DNA of 64,000 nt from positions 1 to 64,000 of the forward strand of contig CAMLRX010000003.1 of NCBI GenBank assembly GCA_946482545.1, read 5' to 3'. Below, in pieces: positions 9,008-17,525 of the stretch (position 1 is its first letter; each line of letters begins with the position of its first letter). The translations under genes and the position numbers were made by a program. The stretch comes from an uncultured Flavihumibacter sp. Its GTDB lineage: Bacteria > Bacteroidota > Bacteroidia > Chitinophagales > Chitinophagaceae. The notes beneath the pieces were generated by a model. It was given only the letters and a program-made list of their open reading frames with translations, was not told where the DNA came from and did no database searches.

Positions 9008-10687
9008 ATGAAAAATATAATTCGAAATATAACAATGGTTACGGCCATAGCGGGTCTGGCCTCCTGTCATAAGCTGGACGTGGAAGCAACCACAGAGCTC
9101 ACTTCTGAAACCTTCCCCAAAACAGAGGCGCATTTTAACGCACTGATGGGGACGATCTATACCACTTTCAGAAATGATTTTACCACCAACCACTTCTTTA
9201 TTAACAGTCATACGACAGACGAAGCCGTACTGCCTTTCTACGGTACAGACTGGGTAGATGGTAACCGTTACGAACAACTGCACCGCCATACCTGGAACAA
9301 GGACCACGGGCATATTGATTATGAATGGTATTACCTCTCCAACCTGATCGGGAACACCAACCAGGTTTTGTTCCTCCTGAAAAATGCAGAGGAAGGGGCC
9401 ATTAAGAATACAAGCATCGCAGAAATGCGCACCATGCGTTCACTTTTCTACTACTACATGATGGATGCCTTTGGTGGTGTACCGCTGGATACAGTATACG
9501 GCGATATTGAATTGAAAGAAAGAGCAACCCGTGCGCAGGTGTTCAACTATGTGGAAAGTGAACTGAAAGCTGCCATTCCCTTCCTTAAAACAACTTCTGG
9601 CGTTACCACGTACGGTAAACCCACACGCTACATGGCCTACGCGCTCCTGGCAAAAATGTACCTGAACGCGGAAGTGTACACCGGCACGGCCCGTTACAAT
9701 GAATGTATTGCGGCCTGCGACAGTGTGATGAATGCCGGAGGTGGAACGCAATATGCGCTTGAGGCACGTTCTTCCTACTTTAATATGTTCAGCCCGACAA
9801 ATGGCCCCAACTTTAAAGAGTTCATTTTCGCCATTCCGTTCGATCCTTCCACTTCCAATGGTTACCTGCTGCATGCCCGTTACGACCTGAACCGCAACCT
9901 CGGTATGAAATACAGGTATTCCGGTTCCACGCCTGGTACCAATATTGATCCTATCGTAAACCAGACTACCGGAAACGGGCTCGTGAACAACAGGCCCAGC
10001 GGTCCGCGTTGCACCACAGATGAATACTACGCGCATTTTAATGATGCCAACGATATCCGCAACAACCAATGGCTCACCGGCCCGCAGTACTGGGGAACTG
10101 GTAGTCCCATTATGGTGAGGACCACCAACCTCGGTTATGACCAATTCTATTCAGGCGGTAATGCCGGTGGTACCTATACTTATCATCTTACCATAAGTCC
10201 TTTGGGAAGTGGTACCAGGTTCGGCGCAACCTCCTTCGATCTTGGCAAGGATGAAATCGCATGGAATACCGGCTATCGTAACATCAAGTTCCAGGCCGAT
10301 CCGAACTCCACCACGAGAAACCAGAACAACGACCACCCCGTATTCCGGTTGTCTGACATTGTGCTCATGAAAGCTGAAGCCATCCTCCGCGGCGGCACAG
10401 CAACCAACGGACACACTGCGCTTTCCCTGGTGAACATGCTCCGTGCGGTACGTACCACTTCCGCTCCGCTCGCATCAGTAAATCTTGAATTCATTTATTC
10501 AGAACGTTGCCGCGAACTGTCCTGGGAACTCTGGCACAGGAATGATATGATCCGTTTTGGCAAATACGAAAACACCTGGGGACTCAGTAAAACGAACAAT
10601 GAAACCTACCGCAGGTTGTTCCCTGTTCCCACTGGCGCTATCGTTAAAAATCCCAAACTGTCACAAAACCCCGGTTATCCGCAATAG
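9008..10687 (+). CDS. SusD/RagB-type nutrient-binding lipoprotein (locus 1)
   Basis: SusD proteins are surface lipoproteins that cap the SusC barrel and capture glycan. This 559-aa protein starts with a lipoprotein signal (AIAGLASC, lipidated Cys about residue 20), has the alpha-helical TPR-like scaffold (MRTMRSLFYYYMMDAFGGVP; RYMAYALLAKMYLNAEVY) and the usual C-terminal block with FIYSERCRELSWELWHRNDM and a final NPKLSQNPGYPQ. It follows SusC by 20 bp and is closed by a strong intrinsic terminator 28 bp after its stop. Family assignment is certain; ligand is not. Confidence 0.95.
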   Translation: MKNIIRNITMVTAIAGLASCHKLDVEATTELTSETFPKTEAHFNALMGTIYTTFRNDFTTNHFFINSHTTDEAVLPFYGTDWVDGNRYEQLHRHTWNKDHGHIDYEWYYLSNLIGNTNQVLFLLKNAEEGAIKNTSIAEMRTMRSLFYYYMMDAFGGVPLDTVYGDIELKERATRAQVFNYVESELKAAIPFLKTTSGVTTYGKPTRYMAYALLAKMYLNAEVYTGTARYNECIAACDSVMNAGGGTQYALEARSSYFNMFSPTNGPNFKEFIFAIPFDPSTSNGYLLHARYDLNRNLGMKYRYSGSTPGTNIDPIVNQTTGNGLVNNRPSGPRCTTDEYYAHFNDANDIRNNQWLTGPQYWGTGSPIMVRTTNLGYDQFYSGGNAGGTYTYHLTISPLGSGTRFGATSFDLGKDEIAWNTGYRNIKFQADPNSTTRNQNNDHPVFRLSDIVLMKAEAILRGGTATNGHTALSLVNMLRAVRTTSAPLASVNLEFIYSERCRELSWELWHRNDMIRFGKYENTWGLSKTNNETYRRLFPVPTGAIVKNPKLSQNPGYPQ

Positions 10688-10714
10688 TTTTTCATTATAG
10701 CAATCGTTGAGTGG

Positions 10715-10746
10715 CTCCCGGGGCTCGTTCCCCGGGAGTTTTTGTT
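10715..10746 (+). terminator. intrinsic terminator after locus 1 SusD
   Basis: A perfect 9-bp GC-rich stem, CTCCCGGGG pairing with CCCCGGGAG, with a six-base loop (CTCGTT) is followed by TTTTTGTTT. It lies 28 bp after the SusD stop and separates the transport pair from the enzyme genes downstream. Confidence 0.85.
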
Positions 10747-10775
10747 TAAAGTAGTATTCAGCCCATTTAATTGTG
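10741..10775 (+). promoter_or_regulatory. possible promoter for the HGSNAT-like/GH operon
   Basis: TTTG at 10741-10744 and TAATTGTG at 10768-10775 resemble the Bacteroidota -33 (TTTG) and -7 (TAnnTTTG, one mismatch) boxes with a 23-bp spacer. It sits just after the terminator and 43 bp before the next start. The match is imperfect. Confidence 0.35.
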
Positions 10776-10818
10776 CGGATGTATACTTAATATCGCATTT
10801 CAGGAAATTATCGTGCAC

Positions 10819-12039
10819 ATGGATCGCGTTCAAACCAACACTGCTCCGGCAACTGCTTCCACCGGCCGGCTCCGCTCACTGGATGCGCTCCGGGGATTCG
10901 ATATGTTCTGGATCGTTTCAGGTGAATACATTTTTCATGGCATCGCCGCCGTGGTCAAACAACGGCACGGACTTGTCCAGGATACTTCCAACTGGCAAAT
11001 TCAAACCACCGAAGCACTTTCCTTTACCGAAAAGATATTCGTAGGCATCAGCAACCAACTGCACCATACAGTATGGAACGGCTTCACCTTCTACGACCTG
11101 ATTTTCCCCCTTTTTATATTCATCGCGGGCGTGAGTATGCCTTATTCGATGGGCAAACAAATGGAGAAGGCGGGTAACGACAAAGCCGCCGTTCGCCGGA
11201 AAATCGTCCGTTCCTTGCTCAAACGGACCATCATCCTCATTTTGCTGGGCATGGTGGCCAATGGCGCGCTTCAACTGAAAGGATATGAACATACACGGTT
11301 CGCGAGTGTATTGGGCAGGATAGCCATCAGTTGTTTCTTCGCAGCGCTGATTTCCCTGTATTGCACCCTGAAAGGACAAATACTTTGGTTCGCCGGGCTG
11401 CTATTAGGTTACTGGGCCATGTTGTCGTGGATACCTGTTCCTGGTTTTGGCGCCGGAGTACTCACGCCGGAAGGCAACTTCGCCGCGTACATCGACCGGC
11501 TGTTGCTGCCCGGAAAACTGCACCGTAAAGTGTACGATCCGGAAGGACTACTTTCCAATATTCCCGCCATCGCCTCAGCACTGCTCGGCGTATTTGCCGG
11601 CACTTTTCTGAAAAGCAGTACAGTTTCACCATCCCGGAAAGCGGGTGCATTGGCCATCGCGGGATTTTTGTTGGTTATTGCCGGATACCTTTGGGGCCTG
11701 TTCTTTCCCATCAATAAAAACATGTGGACCAGTTCCTTCACTTTATATGCGGGCGGCTGGAGCGTATTGTTATTCGCCCTTTTCTATTACATCATAGATG
11801 TTGCCGGTATTTCAGGTTGGGCCGCGCCTTTTACCTGGATGGGCATGAATTCCATTCTTATTTACATGGCAGCGCATGGGCTCATCAACTTTGAATCCAC
11901 GGCTTCGGTGCTTTTCGGCGGCATCATCAACCTGTTCCCTCCGGAATGGTACACGGCTTTGTTGTGGACCGGTGTGGCCATGCTGCAATTTGTGGGGATG
12001 AAATTTTTGTACAAAAAGAAGTTATTCGTGAAATTGTAA
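10819..12039 (+). CDS. HGSNAT-like membrane acyltransferase (DUF5009 group)
   Basis: An integral membrane protein of about 406 aa with roughly ten hydrophobic segments. The opening RLRSLDALRGFDMFWIV and the segment HHTVWNGFTFYDLIFPLF are hallmarks of the family that includes lysosomal heparan-alpha-glucosaminide N-acetyltransferase; the His in the second motif corresponds to the acetyl-accepting His of that enzyme. The likely role is moving acetyl groups across the inner membrane onto a periplasmic amino sugar such as terminal alpha-glucosamine. I chose ATG 10819; a TTG at 10771 would add 16 unlikely residues. It heads a same-strand run with SLC5, GH89, GH28, GH92 and GH28 genes, and GH89 acts on exactly the product HGSNAT would make. 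The acceptor is inferred from context. Confidence 0.8.
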   Translation: MDRVQTNTAPATASTGRLRSLDALRGFDMFWIVSGEYIFHGIAAVVKQRHGLVQDTSNWQIQTTEALSFTEKIFVGISNQLHHTVWNGFTFYDLIFPLFIFIAGVSMPYSMGKQMEKAGNDKAAVRRKIVRSLLKRTIILILLGMVANGALQLKGYEHTRFASVLGRIAISCFFAALISLYCTLKGQILWFAGLLLGYWAMLSWIPVPGFGAGVLTPEGNFAAYIDRLLLPGKLHRKVYDPEGLLSNIPAIASALLGVFAGTFLKSSTVSPSRKAGALAIAGFLLVIAGYLWGLFFPINKNMWTSSFTLYAGGWSVLLFALFYYIIDVAGISGWAAPFTWMGMNSILIYMAAHGLINFESTASVLFGGIINLFPPEWYTALLWTGVAMLQFVGMKFLYKKKLFVKL

Positions 12040-12079
12040 TGTTGCGGCGTATTCAGAACCTATAACACCAATCATTCAC

Positions 12080-13705
12080 ATGCATACACTCCAAACAGCG
12101 GATTACATTGTTTTCCTGATTTATTTCATCGGGGTGTCGGCGTACGGCTATTATATTTTCCACCGGAAAAGAACCTCGGACAGTTCCAAAGACTATTTCC
12201 TGGCGGAAGGCGCACTCACCTGGTGGGCCATTGGCGCTTCGCTGATCGCGTCCAATATTTCAGCGGAACATTTCATAGGCATGAGTGGATCGGGTTTCGC
12301 CATAGGCCTGGCCATTTCCACCTACGAATGGATGTCGGCAGCCACGCTTATTATTGTGGCGGTATTCCTCATCCCGATGTACCTGAAGAACCGCATTTAC
12401 ACCATGCCGCAGTTCCTGTTGCAGCGGTACAGCCAGAAGGTGAGCGTGATCATGGCAGTATTCTGGTTGCTTGTATATGTTTTTGTCAACCTCACCTCCA
12501 TCATTTACCTCGGTGCACTGGCCATTTCTTCCGTGTCGCCGGTAAGTTTTGGCGCGGCGGTTGTTTTCCTGAGTGTATTCTCGATTGTGGTTACCCTTGG
12601 TGGGATGAAAGTAATTGGTTATACCGATGTGGTACAGGTACTGGTGCTGATCACCGGTGGGTTAATCACCACTTATCTTGCGCTTTCACTTTTGGCGGAT
12701 CGTTTTGGCTACGATGGTGATATCCTGATGGCGCTGGGCGTATTGCGCAAAGAAGCGCCGGAACATTTTCACATGATCCTCGATAAATCGAGTCCGCATT
12801 ACAAAGAACTCCCGGGCTTATCGGTACTGATCGGTGGCATGCTCATCAACAACCTGGCTTACTGGGGCTGCAACCAGTACATCGTGCAGCGAACACTGGG
12901 CGCTGACCTGAAAACCGCAAGGAACGGTATTCTTTTCGCCGCCTTTTTGAAGTTATTGGTACCGCTGATTGCAGTATTGCCGGGCATCGCCATGTATGTA
13001 CTCCACAAAAACGGTATGTTCCAGCAGGAGATGAGCGATGCGGCCGGGAACATCAAACCCGACCATGCTTATCCCACGTTGATGAACCTGCTTCCCGCCG
13101 GATTGAAGGGTATGGCCTTCGCCGCACTGGTGGCCGCTGTGGTAGCATCCCTGGCGGGGAAAGCAAACAGCATTTCCACGATCTTCTCCCTCGATATCTA
13201 TAAAAAATATTTCAACGCCGAAGCCTCGGAGAAAAAACTCGTTCGTACCGGCAGGTGGGCCGTGATCGTTTGTATGCTCATCGCCGCACTGGTGGCGCCC
13301 TCGCTTCGTTCACTCGACCAGGCGTACCAGTTCATCCAGGAGTATGTGGGCTTCTTTTCGCCCGGGGTATTGGCGATCTTCCTGCTCGGTATGTTCTGGA
13401 AACGTACCACAGCAGCCGCCGCACTGGCAGGCGCGGTAATCACAATACCCGTTTCCACTATACTGAAATTCCTGCCCACATGGACCGGCGGCGCGTTTCC
13501 CGATTATCCCTTCCTGGACCGGATGACGATGACTTTTTTTATAGTAGTAGCCGTTATGGTGGTCATGAGCCTGGTGAAACCACAAAGCGCGCACCAAAGT
13601 TCCATTGAAATGGATACGAAACTGTTCCGGGTTTCCCCGGCCTTCCTCATTGGTTCCATCATTATCTGCGGCATACTGGCCGCCTTATATACTGTGTTCT
13701 GGTAA
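12080..13705 (+). CDS. SLC5/SSS-family sodium:solute symporter
   Basis: A 541-aa inner-membrane carrier of the sodium:solute symporter family, with about 14 hydrophobic segments. Diagnostic parts include FLAEGALTWWAIGASLIASNISAEHFIGMSGSG near the N-terminus (here quoted only by its ends, FLAEGAL and GMSGSG) and VASLAGKANSISTIFSLDIY at about residues 360-380, where one of the two Ser residues of the sodium site of the Vibrio galactose carrier is kept. The family carries sugars, inositol, sialic acid and similar solutes with Na+. It lies 40 bp after the acyltransferase and 12 bp before GH89, so it probably imports a monomer freed in the periplasm, such as GlcNAc, mannose or myo-inositol. Substrate is inference. 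Confidence 0.88.
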   Translation: MHTLQTADYIVFLIYFIGVSAYGYYIFHRKRTSDSSKDYFLAEGALTWWAIGASLIASNISAEHFIGMSGSGFAIGLAISTYEWMSAATLIIVAVFLIPMYLKNRIYTMPQFLLQRYSQKVSVIMAVFWLLVYVFVNLTSIIYLGALAISSVSPVSFGAAVVFLSVFSIVVTLGGMKVIGYTDVVQVLVLITGGLITTYLALSLLADRFGYDGDILMALGVLRKEAPEHFHMILDKSSPHYKELPGLSVLIGGMLINNLAYWGCNQYIVQRTLGADLKTARNGILFAAFLKLLVPLIAVLPGIAMYVLHKNGMFQQEMSDAAGNIKPDHAYPTLMNLLPAGLKGMAFAALVAAVVASLAGKANSISTIFSLDIYKKYFNAEASEKKLVRTGRWAVIVCMLIAALVAPSLRSLDQAYQFIQEYVGFFSPGVLAIFLLGMFWKRTTAAAALAGAVITIPVSTILKFLPTWTGGAFPDYPFLDRMTMTFFIVVAVMVVMSLVKPQSAHQSSIEMDTKLFRVSPAFLIGSIIICGILAALYTVFW

Positions 13706-13717
13706 AATGAATTTGTT

Positions 13718-15922
13718 ATGAAGTGTACATTGAAAGTTTTCCTGAGTTTCCTGTTGTTGGTTACTACCGTTCATTCCTATGCCCAGTTGAATAAAGCCAC
13801 AGCATTGGCATTGTTGCAACGTACAGTGCCGAAACACGCGGCGCAGTTTGTTGTGGATGAAGTAAAGGCTGATCCGGGAAAAGATGTTTTTGAAATAGAA
13901 AGCCGAGGGAACAAGATCGTTTTGCGTGGCAACAACGCGGGTTCCGTTTCTTCCGCATTGTATTATTACCTCACCAATTTCTGCCATGCGCAAATTACGT
14001 GGAACGGCTCCAATCTTAATTTACCGGCCGTTCTTCCTTCCGTGAAAGAAAAGATCCACAAGGCTTCTCCTTACCAATACCGGTATTACCTCAACTATTG
14101 CACGTTCAATTACAGCATGAGCTGGTGGGATTGGGCAAGATGGGAAAAAGAAATCGACTGGATGGCGCTGCACGGCATCAATATGCCCCTCGCCATTACG
14201 GGAGAAGAATATACCTGGTATGTGGTGTACAAAGAGATGGGTTTTACAGATGAGGAACTGAAGGATTTCTTCTGCGGACCTTCTTACTTTGCGTGGTTCT
14301 GGATGGGTAACCTGGATGGCTGGGGTGGCCCTTTGCCATTGAGCTGGATGAAAGATAAATTTGAATTGCAGAAAAAGATATTAAAGCGTGAACGGGAACT
14401 GGGCATGAAGCCCGTGTTGCCCGCTTTTACCGGGCACGTACCCAAAGCGTTCCGGGAAAAATTCCCGCAGGCCAAACTGAAAGCCACCAACTGGACCAAT
14501 GGTTTTGAAGATACTTATATCCTGGATGCCAATGATCCGATGTTCGCGGAAATCGGGAAGAAGTTCCTGCTGAAGCAGACAGAACTATTGGGTACCGATC
14601 ACCTCTATTCCGCAGATACCTTTAATGAGAACGAACCGCCCAGTGATGAACCGGAGTTCCTTTCCGCATTAAGCGCCAAAGTGTATGAAGGCATGCGCGC
14701 CGCTGATCCTGGTGCAGTTTGGGTAATGCAGGGCTGGTTGTTTTACAGCGACCGTAAATTCTGGAAGGATCCGCAAACAAAAGCCCTGCTGGAAGCCGTG
14801 CCCAACGACAAGATGATCATCCTCGACCTGGCTACTGAAATTGAACCGGTATGGAAACGCACCGAAGCGTTTTACGGCAAACCCTGGATATGGAACATGC
14901 TGCACAATTTCGGCGGCAATACCAATTTGTTCGGAAGGATGGAGACGGTGGCCACAGAACCCGCGAAAGCATTGCAACACCCCGCCAGTGGTAAACTGCA
15001 AGGTATCGGGCTTACCATGGAAGGCATCGAACAGAATCCCGTGATGTATGAACTGATGATGGAACATACCTGGCGCAGTGATGCCGTACAACTGGCCGAA
15101 TGGCTGCCCAAATATGTGCGCAACCGTTATGGCGTAAAGAACGTTAATGCTGAAAAAGCCTGGGAAATCCTCAAAACCACCGCGTACACCGTACACCCGG
15201 AACTGTACAAGAGAGATGGTGCGGAATCAATTATCCAGGCCAGACCTACTTTGGATTCCATGACCCGTTGGGCCAATACCAGACTGAACTACAAAGCTGC
15301 CGAACTTTTACCCGCCTGGGATGAACTGGTGAAAGCAGCCCCCGCCTGCAAAAAAAGCAGCGGCTTCCAATACGACCTGGTTGATCTTACCCGACAAGTG
15401 CTCGCGGACCATGCGCTGCCATTACAACAGCAGATTGCCGCCGCCTGGAGGAACAAAGACAAAGCCGCATTCCAACTGCACACAAAAAACTTTCTGGCAC
15501 TCATGGTGGATATGGACAAACTACTCGCTACCCGCAAGGAATTCATGCTTGGCCCCTGGGTGGCCTCCGCCAGGGCGCATGGAAAAACTGAAAAGGAAAA
15601 ATCGTTGTATGAATTCAACGCGAAGGACCTGATCACCCTCTGGGGCGATGAGAACTGCCCGCTCAACGAATACGCGTGCCGGCAATGGAGCGGTCTTATC
15701 AACGATTTTTACAAACCCCGCTGGCAGCAGTTTTTCTCGCATATACTTTCCCGCTGGGATACAACTGATCCCGGTATGGATGCTTTTGCTGCCTCCATCA
15801 AAAAATGGGAATGGAACTGGGTAAACCAGCGCAAAGATTATCCCGTGACCGTTCAGGGTGATCCTGTTGCGGTAGCCGTTGAGATGCACGGAAAATACAG
15901 GAAAAAGACAGGTGCATGGTAA
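13718..15922 (+). CDS. GH89 alpha-N-acetylglucosaminidase (NAGLU family)
   Basis: GH89 enzymes release terminal alpha-linked GlcNAc, as human NAGLU does in heparan sulfate breakdown. The 734-aa protein has a signal peptide (ending VHSYAQ), the small N-terminal alpha/beta domain (to about 110), the TIM barrel and the C-terminal helical domain, which is the usual three-domain length. The barrel shows Glu304 in DTFNENEPPS as the likely acid/base and Glu435 in GLTMEGIEQNP as the likely nucleophile, aligned by motif to Glu316 and Glu446 of the human enzyme. It should work in the periplasm. It is 12 bp from the symporter gene and 19 bp from the GH28 gene, all one strand. Assignment is firm; the natural aglycone (glucuronate, inositol or galactose) is open. 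Confidence 0.93.
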   Translation: MKCTLKVFLSFLLLVTTVHSYAQLNKATALALLQRTVPKHAAQFVVDEVKADPGKDVFEIESRGNKIVLRGNNAGSVSSALYYYLTNFCHAQITWNGSNLNLPAVLPSVKEKIHKASPYQYRYYLNYCTFNYSMSWWDWARWEKEIDWMALHGINMPLAITGEEYTWYVVYKEMGFTDEELKDFFCGPSYFAWFWMGNLDGWGGPLPLSWMKDKFELQKKILKRERELGMKPVLPAFTGHVPKAFREKFPQAKLKATNWTNGFEDTYILDANDPMFAEIGKKFLLKQTELLGTDHLYSADTFNENEPPSDEPEFLSALSAKVYEGMRAADPGAVWVMQGWLFYSDRKFWKDPQTKALLEAVPNDKMIILDLATEIEPVWKRTEAFYGKPWIWNMLHNFGGNTNLFGRMETVATEPAKALQHPASGKLQGIGLTMEGIEQNPVMYELMMEHTWRSDAVQLAEWLPKYVRNRYGVKNVNAEKAWEILKTTAYTVHPELYKRDGAESIIQARPTLDSMTRWANTRLNYKAAELLPAWDELVKAAPACKKSSGFQYDLVDLTRQVLADHALPLQQQIAAAWRNKDKAAFQLHTKNFLALMVDMDKLLATRKEFMLGPWVASARAHGKTEKEKSLYEFNAKDLITLWGDENCPLNEYACRQWSGLINDFYKPRWQQFFSHILSRWDTTDPGMDAFAASIKKWEWNWVNQRKDYPVTVQGDPVAVAVEMHGKYRKKTGAW

Positions 15923-15941
15923 ACCTGAAACAATCACTTGA

Positions 15942-17525
15942 ATGAACCTGCTTCTACGATATTTTTCAGTGCTGTTTTGTGCTATGCTGGTGCGGCATGC
16001 TGAAGCGCAGGAATTTAATGTCCTGCACTATGGCGCAAAAGGAGACGGTATGTCTGTCAATACTTCCGCTATTCAGCGAGCCATTGACTTGGCGGGAAAA
16101 AGCGGTGGGAAAGTAATTGTTCCCGCAGGCACCTTCGTTACCGGAACGCTGGTGTTGCGGTCCAACGTCCACCTGGTATTGGAAGAAGGGGCCGTATTGC
16201 AGGGCAGTCCATTGCGTAAAGATTATGGTACCACGGAACACCTGGCTTTACTGTATGCGAAGAACATAAAACAGTTCAGTATATCAGGAAAAGGAACCAT
16301 TGATGGAAAGGGCAGGGAAGTGGTAAAAGACATTTACCGTCAACTGGAAGCGGGCTCCATCACGGATCCCGATTGGAAAACAAAACGCCCCAACGAAAAA
16401 AGCAGGGTAAGCCTTTTTTACTTTGAAGCATGTTCAGGAATAACCGTAAAGGACCTCACGCTGAAAGATGCCAGCACCTGGGTGACGCACTATGAAAATT
16501 GCCGTGATATTACCATCGACAACATCAACCTGGAAAGCCTCGCTTATTGGAACAACGATGGCATAGACCTCGTGGATTGCAGGAACGTGCGCATCACGAA
16601 TTCCCGGATCAACAGCGCCAACGACGGTATCTGTCTTAAATCAGCCGATCCTTCCCGTTATTGCGACAGTATTTATGTGGAAAACTGCTTCATCCGCTCC
16701 AGCGCCAATGCTTTTAAATTGGGTACGTCTTCCGTTGGCGGTTTCAAAAATATTACTGTACGCAACATAAAAGTGAAAGATACTTACCGTTGTGCCATCG
16801 CCCTGGAAGCGGTGGATGGCGGCTTTCTGGAGAATATAGACATCAGAGGCGTGGAAGGTACCAATACAGGTGGTGCCATATTCATTAAACTGGGCCACCG
16901 GAATAAAAACGAACGGTATTCCACCGTACGCAATATTCATATCAGCGATGTAAAGGTGGATGTGCCCGCGGGAAAACCGGACCTTGGTTTTGAAACCGAA
17001 GGGCCATTATTGCGGTATCCACCGGGAACAACACCTTCACCGGGAAAAATCAGCAGCGTTTCCCCATGGAATTATTCTTATCCTGATTCCACAGCCATAA
17101 TATACCGCCACAATGTTTTTCCTTCTTCCATTTCCGGCCTTCCGGGCCACCATGTGGAAAACGTATCCCTTGAAAACATCACGATCCGGTATGCCGGGGG
17201 CGGAGATACTTCCGTTAACTTTATGCCCCTGGATTCCCTACACATCATCACCGAAGCGGCTTCGGCTTACCCTGAATTTTCTATGTTCGGAGAACTGCCG
17301 GCCTGGGGAATATATGTGCGCCATGTGAATGGATTGTCGATGAAAAACATTCAGCTCATCAATCAAAAAAGGGATTACAGGGTTCCGGTTATTGTGTATG
17401 AATCCGCGCGGCTGGTATTGGAAAACATCACCATGGAATCGCCTGCTCCGCTTCAGCGGATCGTGGTGGACAAAACTGCCCGTGTTCAAAAGAAAAAGCT
17501 GAAGTACAAAGAAACCAATGAGTAA
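15942..17525 (+). CDS. GH28-like right-handed beta-helix protein with altered active site
   Basis: A 527-aa exported protein (signal ending RHAEAQ) with the pectate-lyase-like beta helix and GH28 opening FNVLHYGAKGDG. GH28 enzymes hydrolyse galacturonic-acid linkages with three Asp residues in NTD and GDD motifs. Here the first motif reads NNDG (Asp206) but the second reads ANDG (Asn227-Asp228), so one catalytic Asp is replaced, and the usual GHG His is absent (SSANAFKLGT). It may have another specificity or bind without cleaving. A Bacteroidota-type block PEFSMFGELPAWGIYVRHV lies near the C-terminus. The last 8 bp overlap the GH92 gene (ATGAGTAA), indicating tight co-translation. Fold is clear; activity is not. 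Confidence 0.82.
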   Translation: MNLLLRYFSVLFCAMLVRHAEAQEFNVLHYGAKGDGMSVNTSAIQRAIDLAGKSGGKVIVPAGTFVTGTLVLRSNVHLVLEEGAVLQGSPLRKDYGTTEHLALLYAKNIKQFSISGKGTIDGKGREVVKDIYRQLEAGSITDPDWKTKRPNEKSRVSLFYFEACSGITVKDLTLKDASTWVTHYENCRDITIDNINLESLAYWNNDGIDLVDCRNVRITNSRINSANDGICLKSADPSRYCDSIYVENCFIRSSANAFKLGTSSVGGFKNITVRNIKVKDTYRCAIALEAVDGGFLENIDIRGVEGTNTGGAIFIKLGHRNKNERYSTVRNIHISDVKVDVPAGKPDLGFETEGPLLRYPPGTTPSPGKISSVSPWNYSYPDSTAIIYRHNVFPSSISGLPGHHVENVSLENITIRYAGGGDTSVNFMPLDSLHIITEAASAYPEFSMFGELPAWGIYVRHVNGLSMKNIQLINQKRDYRVPVIVYESARLVLENITMESPAPLQRIVVDKTARVQKKKLKYKETNE

